From VAZQ01 sp963827585 (GTDB lineage Bacteria; Pseudomonadota; Alphaproteobacteria; Rhizobiales; Xanthobacteraceae), in assembly GCA_963827585.1 (NCBI GenBank), contig CAWHCK010000047.1, positions 181,932 through 245,931 of the forward strand: a stretch of DNA of 64,000 nucleotides. The letters are read 5' to 3'. How positions within the stretch are numbered: position 1 is the first letter of the stretch; each line of letters starts with the position of its first letter. The position numbers were made by a program, and so were the translations under genes. The notes under the pieces were generated by a model, which was not told the origin of the DNA, ran no database searches, and worked only from the letters and a program-made list of their open reading frames with translations. Below are positions 26,260 through 35,823 of the stretch, piece by piece.

Positions 26260-27234
26260 ATGCCCGGAATGGGGCGGCGCGAATTCATCAGGTTGCTCGG
26301 CGGCGCGGCGGCGGCATGGCCGCGCGCGGCGCGGGCGCAGCAGCGCTTCAGGATTGGGCTGCTCGATACCGGCCTCGGCGCGATTTTCGCCGTGCCGTTC
26401 ATGGGCAAGCTCGCGGAGCTCGGCTATGTGGAGGGAAGGAACGTCGTCGTCGAGCGTAAGTCTGCGGAAGGAAATCCGGAACGCCTGAAGCAGCTCGCGG
26501 AAGACCTGGTGCGTCGGCAAGTCGATGTCATTGTGACGGCTGGGGCGCCGGCGGGGTTTGCCGCCAAGAAGGCCACCAGCACGATCCCGATCGTTCTCGG
26601 CGCCATCAGCGATCCGGTGGGTGTCGGCCTGGTCGCGAGCCTCGCCCGGCCCGGCGGAAATGCAACCGGCAACTCGCTGATGGCGCCCGACCTGAGCGCC
26701 AAACGCCTTGATATCCTTCGCACGCTGGCTCCGGGAATTTCCCGCTTCGCGATCCTGTGGGATTCGTCGAATCCCGGCATGGCGGCACGGGTGCGTGAAA
26801 CAAAGAGCGCCGCCGATCAGGCGCACGTCCTGCTGCATATCGTCGGTCCACGCAATCTCGATGAGCTGGATGCGGCATTTGCCGACCTTCTGAATGCGCG
26901 GCCGGACGCGCTTCTGGTGACGGCGGAAGTTTTCACGCGGCAGCATCTCGCTCGCATTCTCGATTTTGCGAACGCCAACAAGATTCCGGCCATGTTCGAG
27001 GACAACTCATATGTAGCGGCAGGCGGGCTCATGTCTTACGGGCCCAATTACCTCGACGTCTTTCAGAAAGCGGCGATCTTTGTCGACAAGATATTGAGAG
27101 GCGCCAAGCCGGCCGATCTGCCGATCGAGCAGCCGACGAAATTCGAGCTGGTGATCAACCTGAAGACCGCAAAGGTGCTCGGACTCGAAATTCCCCCAAA
27201 CCTGCTTGCGCTTGCCGACAGGGTGGATGAATGA
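26260..27234 (+). CDS. TrpX-like ABC substrate-binding protein
   Basis: A 324-residue protein. ATG 26260 follows GGAGGGAGGA at ideal spacing, and starts the Tat leader GRREFIRLLGGAAAAWPRAA with cleavage near ARAQQ. The mature part has two Rossmann-like lobes: RIGLLDTGLG, SLARPGGNATGNSLMAP and PADLPIEQPTKFEL. It is the intact counterpart of the broken gene at 940-1915. PF04392 proteins bind amino acids or other small ligands for an ABC permease, but none is adjacent. It converges with the frameshifted secreted gene on its right, 25 bp away. Confidence 0.92.
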   Translation: MPGMGRREFIRLLGGAAAAWPRAARAQQRFRIGLLDTGLGAIFAVPFMGKLAELGYVEGRNVVVERKSAEGNPERLKQLAEDLVRRQVDVIVTAGAPAGFAAKKATSTIPIVLGAISDPVGVGLVASLARPGGNATGNSLMAPDLSAKRLDILRTLAPGISRFAILWDSSNPGMAARVRETKSAADQAHVLLHIVGPRNLDELDAAFADLLNARPDALLVTAEVFTRQHLARILDFANANKIPAMFEDNSYVAAGGLMSYGPNYLDVFQKAAIFVDKILRGAKPADLPIEQPTKFELVINLKTAKVLGLEIPPNLLALADRVDE

Positions 27235-27259
27235 CCGCGTTGTCCGGGCCTGCCGACCG

Positions 27260-28325
27260 TTACCGCACGGTCTTGCGCAGCAGCACCGTGTTGTCGAAAA
27301 CGAGGCTGATCGTCCAGATCCAGCGCGCGCCGATGAAGGCCTCGGGGTAGCGCCAGTACCCGGGCACGCCGATGATGCCCACCTCCTGATCGAGGTACTC
27401 GAAAGCGTTCGGCCACTTGGAGTCGTCGAAATTCGGATTCATCCATCCCTCCGGGATCGGATAATGGATCGCGAAGCAAAGCTCGCGGCAGGTCGGCAGC
27501 TTCGCCAGCGGGTGGATGCGCCCGCCGAGGTGCGAGGTGTCGTGGATATTGCCGTATTCGACGACGTCGTCGGGATGCTGGAGCGGCGCGATGTAGAATG
27601 ACTGCGCCTTCCACGTGCTGTTCGTCGCCGTGCCGTCGGAGAACCTCGCGACGAACCCGCCGTCGCCCGAATGCCAGGTGTTGCCCTGGAACACCTCCAT
27701 CCCCAGCCCGAGCTTGTCTTCCCAGTCCTGTCCCAGCACGGCGATCGTGTAGGGCCGCTTCACGCGGAAGCGGACCACATGCGAGTTGAACGGCGTGAAC
27801 GGCGTCGCGTCCACGCCGATCAGCCTGCCGTTGATGTAGAGCTCGAAATAATTGTCGGCCACCATGAAGCCGGTGACGACCTCGCCGTCCTGGTCGATCT
27901 CGACGACCGGCACCTTGTTCAGGTCGACCTCGGACAGGTCCTTCGGCGTCACCCCCGCGCATTCGTTGTAGAGATCGGGCAGCTTGGGCGCCGTCTGGAA
28001 ATGCGTTGGCGGCCGGCACCGTGAGCTTGGTGCCGTCCTTCGCCGCGATCTCTCCGACCGGGTTCTTGCGCACGTTCATGCCCGGCCGGGCGGCGGCGCA
28101 CGGGATGAGATCCTCGGTGATCGTTTTCGCGAGCCCCTGCGTGACCATGCGCTGCGGCGGCGGATCCGCTTTCGGCAGCGGCATTTTCGAAGGGGGCGGC
28201 TGCTGCTGCTGCGGCGGCTGCTGCGCCTGCGCGGCGCCCGCAACGAGCAGCGCCGCCGCGATCGCAAGTGTGCGCGCAAGCGTGCGCGCGAGCGATGATG
28301 ATCGGGACTGTCGCACCGTGAGCAT
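27260..28325 (-). pseudogene. Secreted Gln/Pro-linker protein split by a one-base frameshift
   Basis: The ATG at 28325 has AAGGAGG seven bases upstream and a clear signal peptide ending GAAQAQ. A Gln/Pro-rich linker (QQPPQQQQPPPSK) and a first segment ending LTVPAANAF follow. At 27999-28001 (an AAA run on the plus strand) the frame shifts by one. The neighbouring frame continues naturally as QTAPKLPDLYNECAGVTPKD to the stop at 27260. The second part is a compact beta-rich domain with FELYINGRLIGVD and WTISLVFDNTVLLRK. It resembles galactose-binding-like jelly-roll folds, but I cannot name a family. Confidence 0.75.
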
Positions 28326-28757
28326 GCGCTTTTCCTCCTTTTTGGACGGCCCCGCTTGCACGGCTCTTGCCGGGCGCTGGGCGGAGCTCATGGTTGGGCC
28401 CTATCCACGCGCAGGATCGAGCCGGCGCTCAGCGTAAAGGAGGCCCCAAAGACCCACAACGGGGTTCCGGTGCCCACCGGCCCTTGCCGTGGGAGCGGAT
28501 CACGTACGGCATGTCTGTTTCGGGCCAAGACCCTCTTGGTCGGTCTTGGCCTCTATGATGCGAGCCCAGCGTTGTGAGCCCAGCGTTGTTGTTCCCCTGC
28601 CAGGAAACCGCCTATGCTGCTTGAGGTTGGATCGATCGAAACCACCCGCCAACGACGAGCAAGGCACCAGTTAAGGCTGCCTAACAGGATCAGCGCGTGA
28701 GCCAGGCGGACGCAAATTTGGAGTCGGGAGATTCGGTCTTGGAACGGGGAGGAGAGA
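28326..28757. other. Intergenic region, no gene seen
   Basis: About 430 bp between divergent genes. It ends with the strong GGGGAGGAGAG ribosome-binding site of the Bug gene at 28758. A tandem AGCCCAGCGTTGT occurs at about 28563-28586. Nothing else can be supported. Confidence 0.5.
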
Positions 28758-29735
28758 ATGATCGACAAGCGAATCCTGCTGGCCGTGGTCGCAGCGATTG
28801 GACTAGGCTTCGTCACGGCGAGCGCCGCTTGCGCACAAGCGTATCCGACCCGACCGATCAAGATCATCGTTCCATTCCTGGCCGGCGGCACCGTGGATAT
28901 TGTCGCGCGGCAGATCGGGCAACAGCTCTCCGCCCTGCTTGGGCAACCGGTGGTCATCGACAATAGGCCGGGCGGCGGCACCACGATCGCCTTGAAGGCG
29001 GTCGCAACGTCGGAGCCCGACGGCTATACGCTGCTGCTCGGCAGCACGGGGTCGCTGACGATCAATCCCATCCTGTTCAAGAGCATCGAATTTCCCGGGA
29101 TCAGAAACCTCGTTCCGATCGGCATGATCGTCACCACGACCAATCTGTTCGCGGTGCGCTCCGCGTTGCCGGTGAAGTCCGTCGCCGAGCTCGTCGCCTA
29201 CGCGAAGAGCAATCCCGGCAAGCTCAACCACGGGGCTTCGCTTGGCGTTCCGCCGCATTTGCTGGGCGAATTCGTCAGGGCGAAGACCGGCATCGACATG
29301 CCTTATGTTCCCTATCGCAGCACGGCTGCCGCGATTCCCGATTTCCTGTCCGGGCAAATTCAGGCAACCAGCGAGAGCAGCTCGGTCATGCTGCCGCACA
29401 TCCAGGCCGGAGCCGCGCGCGCTCTGGTGGTGGCAGGCACCAGGCGCCTGCCTGACCTTCCGGACGTGCCCACGCTGGTCGAAGCAGGGTTGAGCGGCTA
29501 TCCGGACGAAGTGTGGATGGGGCTCGTCGCCCCCGGGGGCACGCCCGCGCCGATCGTCGAGCGACTCAACGCCGCCATCAACGAAGCTTTGCGATCCCCG
29601 GAGGGGCGCGCGATCTTTGCCAGGATCGGTTTCGAAACGCGGGGCGGATCGGCGCAGGAGTTTGCGGCCCGCATCGCGGGCGACTCGGACAAATGGGATG
29701 CCGTCATCAAGCTGACCGGAGCAAAGGTCGATTGA
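28758..29735 (+). CDS. Bug/TctC-family periplasmic solute-binding protein
   Basis: A 325-residue protein with GGGGAGGAG directly before the ATG. The Sec signal peptide (LLAVVAAIGLGFVTASAAC) ends near ACAQA. The family core is intact: IKIIVPFLAGGTVDIVARQI, then PVVIDNRPGGGTTIALK, SEPDGYTLLLGSTGSL and VWMGLVAPGGTPAPIVERLN. As with the other Bug genes here, no permease genes accompany it. Confidence 0.93.
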   Translation: MIDKRILLAVVAAIGLGFVTASAACAQAYPTRPIKIIVPFLAGGTVDIVARQIGQQLSALLGQPVVIDNRPGGGTTIALKAVATSEPDGYTLLLGSTGSLTINPILFKSIEFPGIRNLVPIGMIVTTTNLFAVRSALPVKSVAELVAYAKSNPGKLNHGASLGVPPHLLGEFVRAKTGIDMPYVPYRSTAAAIPDFLSGQIQATSESSSVMLPHIQAGAARALVVAGTRRLPDLPDVPTLVEAGLSGYPDEVWMGLVAPGGTPAPIVERLNAAINEALRSPEGRAIFARIGFETRGGSAQEFAARIAGDSDKWDAVIKLTGAKVD

Positions 29736-30117
29736 AACAACATGGTCGCAGCGATGCGATTGCGCAGAGCAGGTTGGCAATAACTCGCGCCGACTCAAAG
29801 CATGTTCATTGTCTTACGGACGCGCCCTCGCATGGCGATAACCCACGGGCTTAATTCGCGTCATCGGCTTCGGCGAGTACGCTTCGAAGTTGATGGATTT
29901 CGCTGCGCTCAAGCCCAGCAATCGACTGACGAGCTGGACTGTTTTATTGTGGAGCAGTAACCACCCGGGCCGCACGGCTGGAAGACCGGTTAAGGCTTTA
30001 TTTTCCAAACAAGTCTGAAATTGCGGGTCGGTCGGCGTTTGCCCTGGTCTCACCCAACTCTTGGCTTTAGCGTTCGCGGCGATCGCCGATGGGGCATTTG
30101 GGGAATTCGGGGCTGGC
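29736..30117. other. Intergenic region, no gene seen
   Basis: About 380 bp before the transpeptidase gene. It is locally AT-richer than its neighbours (for example GGACTGTTTTATTGTGGAGC), which suits a promoter region. I could not assign a definite promoter or terminator. Confidence 0.45.
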
Positions 30118-31176
30118 GTGCGCCACCAACTTGCGCTGCGTTCACGAGCTCTGCTGCGCGCGCTTCTGGCGCCGACGGTGGTCGCGGCGGTGATGGCGCT
30201 TGCCGGATGCACCCCCGGTGGCAGGCCGGCCGCCAATACCCGCCACCTGCAACCCCTGTCGGAGCGTATGCTGGCCGAGCTCGAGGCCAGGAGCATGGAG
30301 AAGAAATCTCCGATCCTGGTGCGCGTCTTCAAGAAAGAGGCCGAGCTCGAGGTTTGGAAACAGGACAACTCCGGACGGTTCGCACTCCTTCGCACCTACC
30401 CGATATGCCGCTGGTCGGGACAGCTCGGCCCCAAGATCAAGCAAGGCGACCGCCAGGCCCCGGAGGGCTTCTACACCATCACCCCCGGCCTGATGAATCC
30501 GAACTCCTCAAACTATCTCGCGATCAATACCGGCTTCCCCAATGCCTATGATCGGGCGCACGGGCGCACCGGCGCCTTCCTCATGGTTCACGGCGACTGC
30601 TCGTCGAGCGGGTGCTATGCCATGACCGATGAGCAGATCGCGGAAATCTACGCGCTTGCCCGGGAATCGTTTTACGGCGGCCAGAGATCGTTCCAGCTCG
30701 CGGCGTTTCCGTTCCGGATGACGCCGCTCAACATGGCGCGGCACCGCAATTCGCCGCACATGGAGTTCTGGAAAATGCTCAAGCAGGGCTACGACCATTT
30801 CGAGGTCACCCATCTCGAGCCCAAGGTCGACGTCTGCGAGAAGCGCTATGTGTTCAACGCCGAGTCGACGGCCCCGTTCAGCCCTGCCGAGCGCTGCCCG
30901 GCCTACAATGTGCCGCAGGACATTGCTGCCGCGGTCCGTGACAGACAGCACCGCGACGACATCCAGACTGCCGAGCTGATCGGCCGCGGCACGCCCATCG
31001 TCCCGGAGACGACAGCCGTCGACGGCGGCATGAACCCCGTCTTCCTTTCAGCCCTGAAGTCCCACGGCGGCCCTGGCGCAACGATCCGCACCGCCTCGGG
31101 TACGATCCCCGCAGACGTCAATCCGCCGGCCGAGCCGGCGCAGGCCGCGACCGGCAGTCTCGCGTCCGCCCAATAG
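30118..31176 (+). CDS. L,D-transpeptidase family lipoprotein (YafK-like)
   Basis: A 352-residue protein from GTG 30118. That start gives a classic lipoprotein leader: RHQLALRSRALLRALL, a hydrophobic core and the lipobox LAGC. An upstream TTG at 30061 would lengthen it by 19 residues. The catalytic YkuD motif is MVHGDCSSSGCYAM, with Cys in SGCYAM as nucleophile and His in VHGD. PICRWSGQLGPKIKQGDRQA upstream is typical of the YafK branch. It would act on periplasmic peptidoglycan, forming or trimming 3-3 links or anchoring proteins. The C-terminal 100 residues are low-complexity and Pro/Ala-rich. Confidence 0.9.
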   Translation: MRHQLALRSRALLRALLAPTVVAAVMALAGCTPGGRPAANTRHLQPLSERMLAELEARSMEKKSPILVRVFKKEAELEVWKQDNSGRFALLRTYPICRWSGQLGPKIKQGDRQAPEGFYTITPGLMNPNSSNYLAINTGFPNAYDRAHGRTGAFLMVHGDCSSSGCYAMTDEQIAEIYALARESFYGGQRSFQLAAFPFRMTPLNMARHRNSPHMEFWKMLKQGYDHFEVTHLEPKVDVCEKRYVFNAESTAPFSPAERCPAYNVPQDIAAAVRDRQHRDDIQTAELIGRGTPIVPETTAVDGGMNPVFLSALKSHGGPGATIRTASGTIPADVNPPAEPAQAATGSLASAQ

Positions 31177-31193
31177 AGGCCTGCAGTCCACCT

Positions 31194-32513
31194 TCAGCCG
31201 GCCGGTAGCCTAGTTCTACGGTAGTGGATCAAGTTCTCGAGTCGTTGTGTCGCCAAACTCAACGCCGCCAAGTCCGCAACTTGGCGTTCACCTTTCGCAT
31301 ATTTTGCGAGCTCCGCCTTGATGATGTTGTCGATCTTCTCTTCGATCGCGATCAGATCGGCTTCGCTGCGCGCGTCCCGTATTGCGCCAGCCAAGGAGAA
31401 GAGGGGGTCCATCGGGTTCTCGACCTTTCCGTGCGAGCCGGAGCTGACGAATTTCCAGGCTGCTGTTGCAAGCGAAGCCAAGACACCGAGCAACATGGGA
31501 ATGTAATAGAGTGCATCGTTATACTTATCGAAGAAGTTCTGCTGAGAGTCATCGTAGAAAGCTGCGGCTCCGGGATGGATAAGAATGTACGCGTCCTTAT
31601 CGGTGCTCGGTGCGCTGATCTGCGCGAGAAGCGGATACTGGGCGCGGAGATCTCGACGGACATCCATGACGGCTTGCGTCAGATCGGTAACCTGGTCGGC
31701 GTCGAGATTTTTGTTGGCGACGAGATAAAAGGGAACGCGGAGGGTCGTCAGGTCGTCGTCCGGGATGGGCGGCGAGCCACGCAAACTGCCCTTCGGCAGG
31801 TCGTAGCTTTCGTAGGCTTGCGCAAGTGTCGCAATCGCCTCGGCAGCGTCGATCGGGACTAGTCCCAGTTTCTGCTTGGCGTTCGCCGGAAAGAAGCTTC
31901 GAACCAGAGATAGATATTTTTCCGAGATGGGCACGACCACGAGCAGAGCGCCCACTTGCTTGGATCGCAGGGCATGTTGGACCTCCGCGGCCGCGAGGTT
32001 CTTGAAGTGGACCTTGGCGCGGGTGAGATCATATTCCTGCGCGAGCACCTCGACGACGCGCTGATTGATGTCCCCGCCGACGACCCCGACTGTCTTTCCC
32101 TTGAGGTCCTCCATGTGCTTGATGGAAGAACCGGGCGGCACCAGGATCATCACGACGCCATAGGTGACGAGCACGACGGTGCGCGCGGCCGACAAATCTC
32201 CCACGTCGGCGCGGACAATCGCGAGATCGACCTTCCCCGCCGAAAAGGCCTCGGATGCTCCAAGCTCGGTGCCGGTGTCGACGATCTTGAGACGAATTCC
32301 GGCGCCGGTCTTCGTCAGCTGGGTGGCGATTGCCGACATCAGACGAGCCGCTTCGCCGTCGAACGATCCGGCCGCGATCGTCATGGTCTTCGGAGCCGTG
32401 AAGTGCCGGTAGGCGAATAGTCCGGCACCTGTCACGAGGACAACCAGGCATCCGACCAGCAGAGCTCGCATCCATTGCGGAACTCGTGAAGCCATTTCGT
32501 CCGCAGCAAGCAT
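31194..32513 (-). CDS. TAXI-family solute-binding protein with N- and C-terminal membrane anchors
   Basis: A 439-residue protein. The N-terminal helix (MRALLVGCLVVLVTGAGLFA) is an anchor rather than a cleaved signal. The TAXI/NMT1-like core follows: MTIAAGSFDGEAARLMSAIA, VDLAIVRADVGD, LKGKTVGVVGGD. A second membrane helix near residue 345 (YYIPMLLGVLASLATAAWKF) returns the chain to the cytoplasm. The last 80 residues are charged and helical (SEADLIAIEEKIDNIIKAEL). No TRAP permease lies nearby. The double anchor suggests a tethered ligand sensor or scaffold rather than a freely diffusing transport subunit; this is inferred. Confidence 0.82.
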   Translation of the reverse strand: MLAADEMASRVPQWMRALLVGCLVVLVTGAGLFAYRHFTAPKTMTIAAGSFDGEAARLMSAIATQLTKTGAGIRLKIVDTGTELGASEAFSAGKVDLAIVRADVGDLSAARTVVLVTYGVVMILVPPGSSIKHMEDLKGKTVGVVGGDINQRVVEVLAQEYDLTRAKVHFKNLAAAEVQHALRSKQVGALLVVVPISEKYLSLVRSFFPANAKQKLGLVPIDAAEAIATLAQAYESYDLPKGSLRGSPPIPDDDLTTLRVPFYLVANKNLDADQVTDLTQAVMDVRRDLRAQYPLLAQISAPSTDKDAYILIHPGAAAFYDDSQQNFFDKYNDALYYIPMLLGVLASLATAAWKFVSSGSHGKVENPMDPLFSLAGAIRDARSEADLIAIEEKIDNIIKAELAKYAKGERQVADLAALSLATQRLENLIHYRRTRLPAG

Positions 32514-32603
32514 CGTCCTCCTCCACTACAAATATGCCGTGGGGGCGTAATGATCCGGACGGGCAATTCAGGCTAAAAAGTGGCGTCCGCCCCGTCCGGC
32601 CCC

Positions 32604-33551
32604 TCAGCGCGCCGGCTGCCGGCTCCCGCCACGCACCGCGTCGACAACCTGGCGAATTGCGTCGATCACGAGTTGGGGCTGCTCCTTGTGGATCTCGTGG
32701 CCGCTGCGCGTGTTGGTGATGTGCTTTGTGTTTGCCACGAGATGGGCGAGCTTCTCCTGCGCCTGTTTCTGCGCGGCATCGGTGACGTAGCCGAAATTCT
32801 GCGGCACGTCGGCCGGCAGCTTGCCGGCCGCAATCATTGACGGGACTTGCGGCCCCCAGCCCCGGTCCGCAGACAATACGATCAGGGGGAGTTGGCGCAA
32901 TGGCGCCGCGGCGCGCATCTGGTCAAAGCTGCGATCCACGTCGATCGTTTCAAGGGCCGGGTACTGGGCCAGACCTTCCCGGACGTCGCCTTCGATCAGC
33001 TGTCGCTGTATCGCCCACTGCTCGGGCGTCTGCGCATCCGCAAGCCCTTCGGAGAGAGCGTCGACGAGCACGAGACCGGATACGTCGTTCGGATAGGTGC
33101 TGGCATAAAGCCTGCCGATCAGACCGCCGTAGGAATGGGCGACGAGCACGTAGGGCCCCGCCTCGCCGGCAGCAGTCAGCAAGGCATGCAAATCGGCGAC
33201 CGCAGTCCCCGCCGTGGTGGGCTGCGGAACCGGGTCGCTCCGGCTCGGTTTCTCACCCACCGGCGTTCCAGGACGATCATAGGCACAGACCCTGGTGAAC
33301 TTGGCGACCTCGGGAAACACCCGCGGCCCTGGCGTCTCGGCGATATTCCAATCCTCGGCGGACCCTCGCAGGCCGGCCACCAACACGACGGTCGGGGACC
33401 CGGTGCCGCGACACTCCAGATACATCTTGCGACCGCGGCCGACGTCGACCAGGCCGGCGAAATCTCCGCCTTGCCTGGCATGCGCGGCCGGCGGGTCCAG
33501 CGTGGCGACCAGAGAAACAACAAGTAAAGCGACGCAAGCGCCGAGGGACAT
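32604..33551 (-). CDS. Secreted alpha/beta hydrolase
   Basis: A 315-residue protein from the ATG at 33551, preferred because it opens a signal peptide (LGACVALLVVSLVATLDPPA, cleavage near AHARQ). The open frame runs upstream, but only through repeat DNA. Motifs are VLVAGLRGSAEDW (oxyanion hole), VLVAHSYGGLIGRLYA (nucleophile Ser), LIVLSADRGW (Asp region) and RSGHEIHKEQP (His). The domain matches the alpha/beta-hydrolase superfamily of lactonase/esterase type. Its 5' end lies only 8 bp from the CTAG that opens the 230-bp repeat. Confidence 0.88.
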   Translation of the reverse strand: MSLGACVALLVVSLVATLDPPAAHARQGGDFAGLVDVGRGRKMYLECRGTGSPTVVLVAGLRGSAEDWNIAETPGPRVFPEVAKFTRVCAYDRPGTPVGEKPSRSDPVPQPTTAGTAVADLHALLTAAGEAGPYVLVAHSYGGLIGRLYASTYPNDVSGLVLVDALSEGLADAQTPEQWAIQRQLIEGDVREGLAQYPALETIDVDRSFDQMRAAAPLRQLPLIVLSADRGWGPQVPSMIAAGKLPADVPQNFGYVTDAAQKQAQEKLAHLVANTKHITNTRSGHEIHKEQPQLVIDAIRQVVDAVRGGSRQPAR

Positions 33552-33558
33552 GGTGCTG

Positions 33559-33786
33559 CTAGAGCGCGTCCTGTTGGACTCGATCACCGCTGCCACGGAC
33601 TCGGTGTGCTCCCCTCCCCCTTGTGGGGAGGGGTTGGGGGTGGGGTCGTTGTTGGTGGACACATCGCGCGCAATAACTGCGACCCCCACCCCGCCCGCCT
33701 CCGCTTCGCTTCGGCGGTCGACCCTCCCCACAAGGGGGAGGGTAGGCTGGGGCGCGAGCCATGGTGCAAGACGACCGAGTGCGTGG
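33559..33786. repeat. ~230-bp GC-rich palindromic repeat, copy 1
   Basis: It begins CTAGAGCGCGTC and contains two facing arms, CCCTCCCCCTTGTGGGGAGG and its near-complement CCTCCCCACAAGGGGGAGGG, about 110 bp apart. The copy at 35824-36052 has the same orientation and differs at few positions. A related, inverted copy lies near 54830-55045. Each copy could fold into a large cruciform. Repeats of this type recur in many Hyphomicrobiales genomes. Confidence 0.92.
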
Positions 33787-34207
33787 TCACTTGAGCGTGA
33801 TCTGAGCGAACATCTCTTGGCCCAGGATCTTCGAATGAGCGCGTCGATCGCCCAGGCGCGCGGCACGTGCACGAATGGCCGCCAAGGATAGATGCGGTCG
33901 TTGATCCATGGTGGTCCCCAGTTGCTCGTCGTCCACACGAAGTGCTCGGCGAAGTCGGCCTGCTTTGCCCGCGGATACGTCGCCTCGATTTCCAGGCAAC
34001 CGTCGAGGCACACATCCACGTACGACTGCAGTTACCGGCCAACACCACGGTGGTTGCGCTAGTTCCACGTCTTGGAACCTCCGTCTGTGACGACCCCTGC
34101 GACATTGCGCCAGCGCGCCGAGCGCGACCTATCGTCTCGCTGCGATTGATCCCGCCGGGAGTGTGGCCGACGCTGGCGCGGACGCAATCGATGCGAGGGG
34201 CGCAGTC
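33787..34207. other. Intergenic stretch with a possible decayed gene fragment
   Basis: On the minus strand, about 33830-34019 can be read as KQADFAEHFVWTTSNWGPP, then WINDRIYPWRPFVHVPRAW. This has protein-like composition (aromatic-rich, unusual for random GC-rich DNA), but it has no matching start and runs straight into the repeat. I do not recognise the family. It may be the remnant of a gene destroyed when the repeat arrived. Confidence 0.35.
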
Positions 34208-34438
34208 ATGGAAGGCGCCAAGCTGCTCCTCATATTTCTCGTTACGTTGCTGATTGGGCAGTCGATCTCCATCGGCGTCGGTTTGCTGGTCGAGCGTCAA
34301 GTGAGTCCCTATACGGGTCTCGTGACCTTCATTGTGTGTTATTTCGCGATGTTCTGGGTGGCTTGGCGCATTGCGATCCGCATCACCGAGCCGCACTCCC
34401 GCGTCGGGCGCGGGGCGAGCAGCGGCGAAGAACGATGA
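34208..34438 (+). CDS. Small membrane protein with two predicted helices
   Basis: A 76-residue protein from the ATG at 34208; an earlier in-frame ATG at 34163 would add 15 polar residues. Two hydrophobic segments are present (LLLIFLVTLLIGQSISIGVG and LVTFIVCYFAMFWVAWRIAI) with a short loop between them. The C-terminus is Arg/Ser-rich. No family is recognised. The terminator-like hairpin at 34486 follows its stop by about 50 bp. Confidence 0.6.
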   Translation: MEGAKLLLIFLVTLLIGQSISIGVGLLVERQVSPYTGLVTFIVCYFAMFWVAWRIAIRITEPHSRVGRGASSGEER

Positions 34439-34485
34439 GCTTCGTCCGCGGTATCCCACGGTGACCGTGTGCAGACGGGCAACAA

Positions 34486-34522
34486 CGAAGCCCCGCCTCC
34501 GGTGAAAGGGGACGGGGCTTCG
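34486..34522 (+). terminator. Terminator-like hairpin after the small membrane protein gene
   Basis: CGAAGCCCCG (34486-34495) pairs perfectly with CGGGGCTTCG (34513-34522), giving a 10-bp stem. There is no uridine run, so it may be a weak terminator, an attenuator or simply a stabilising hairpin. It lies about 100 bp before the hydroxy-acid dehydrogenase gene. Confidence 0.45.
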
Positions 34523-34618
34523 GGCGCGTTCCCCTGGAAAACCACACATGGGCTTTCGCGGTCGCGACCTCCTTCGATCCATGGTAAGCCCTTACGGTCT
34601 TGGCTGGGCGGGCGCGAG

Positions 34619-35755
34619 ATGAAGAATATCACCTGCATCGAGGACCTGCGTAAGCTTGCCCGGCGCAAGGTTCCGCGCGCCTTCATCGATTACGCCGAGG
34701 CCGGCTCCTATTGCGAAGAGACGCTGCGCGCCAATCGCAGCGATCTCGAACGGATCAGGCTGCGCCAGCGCGTGCTGGTGGACGTGGCGTCGCGCGCCAC
34801 CTCCACCACCATGCTCGGCGAGAAGGTAGCGCTGCCGCTCGGCCTGGGTCCGGTCGCCATGACCGGCTTGGAGCACGGCGACGGCGAGATCCTCGCCTGC
34901 CGTGCGGCACATGCCGCTGGGATTCCGTTCACGATGAGCACGCTTTCGATCTGCTCGATCGAGGACGTGGCGGCCGCGGTGGACAGGCCGTTTTGGTTCC
35001 AGCTCTATGTCATGAAGGACCGCGGCTTTGTGCGCTCGTTGATCGAGCGCGCCGCCGCGGCGAAATGCAGCGCGCTGGTGCTCACCGTCGACCTGCAGGT
35101 CCTCGGGCAGCGCCATGTCGACGTCAAGAACGGCCTGTCGGTCCCGCCCTCCCTCAAGATCAAGAACCTCGTCGACATGGCGACGAAGCCTCGCTGGGTT
35201 TACAGCGTACTCTCGGGCAAGCGCTGGACCTTCGGCAATCTCCACGGCCACGTGAAGGGCATGGAGGGGGTCAAATCGCTGGCGCAATGGGTGGGAAGCC
35301 AGTTCGATGAGACCCTGAACTGGAAGGACGTGGAGTGGATCAGGAGCGTCTGGCCGGGCAAGTTGATCATCAAAGGCATTCTCGACATCGAGGACGCCAG
35401 GTTGGCGGCCAAGACCGGCGCCACGGCGCTCGTCGTGTCCAATCACGGCGGACGACAGCTCGACGGCGCGCCATCCTCGATCTCCATGCTTCCGAGGATC
35501 GCCGACGCGGTTGGCTCGGAGATCGAAGTGATGTTCGACGGCGGCATCCGCACCGGCCACGATGTGCTGCGCGCGCTCGCGCTCGGGGCGAGAAGTTGCC
35601 TGATCGGCCGCGCCTATATCTTCGGGCTCGGCGCGGGCGGCGAAGCGGGAGTGGCCAAGGCAATCGACATCATCCGCAAAGAGCTCGATGTCAGCATGGC
35701 GCTCACCGGCGTGAACAGCGTCCGGGACGTCGGCCCTCACATTCTGGCACAGTGA
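34619..35755 (+). CDS. FMN-dependent alpha-hydroxy-acid dehydrogenase (L-lactate dehydrogenase/glycolate oxidase family)
   Basis: A 378-residue TIM-barrel flavoprotein from the ATG at 34619. The usual opening (CIEDLRKLARRKVPRAFIDY) is preserved. The FMN- and substrate-binding residues are visible: GPVAMTG, STLSICSIEDV, FQLYVMKD, LTVDLQVLGQR and the catalytic histidine in VVSNHGGRQLDG, with MFDGGIRTGHDVLRALALGA near the C-terminus. Such enzymes oxidise L-lactate, glycolate or mandelate and pass electrons to quinone or oxygen. The gene sits alone, bracketed by two direct copies of the 230-bp repeat. Confidence 0.94.
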   Translation: MKNITCIEDLRKLARRKVPRAFIDYAEAGSYCEETLRANRSDLERIRLRQRVLVDVASRATSTTMLGEKVALPLGLGPVAMTGLEHGDGEILACRAAHAAGIPFTMSTLSICSIEDVAAAVDRPFWFQLYVMKDRGFVRSLIERAAAAKCSALVLTVDLQVLGQRHVDVKNGLSVPPSLKIKNLVDMATKPRWVYSVLSGKRWTFGNLHGHVKGMEGVKSLAQWVGSQFDETLNWKDVEWIRSVWPGKLIIKGILDIEDARLAAKTGATALVVSNHGGRQLDGAPSSISMLPRIADAVGSEIEVMFDGGIRTGHDVLRALALGARSCLIGRAYIFGLGAGGEAGVAKAIDIIRKELDVSMALTGVNSVRDVGPHILAQ

Positions 35756-35823
35756 AATTTCAGGGATTCGCGATCCTGCCATTTCGTGCCACAAGCCGAC
35801 ATGGGGGAAACGCCGCCCAATGG

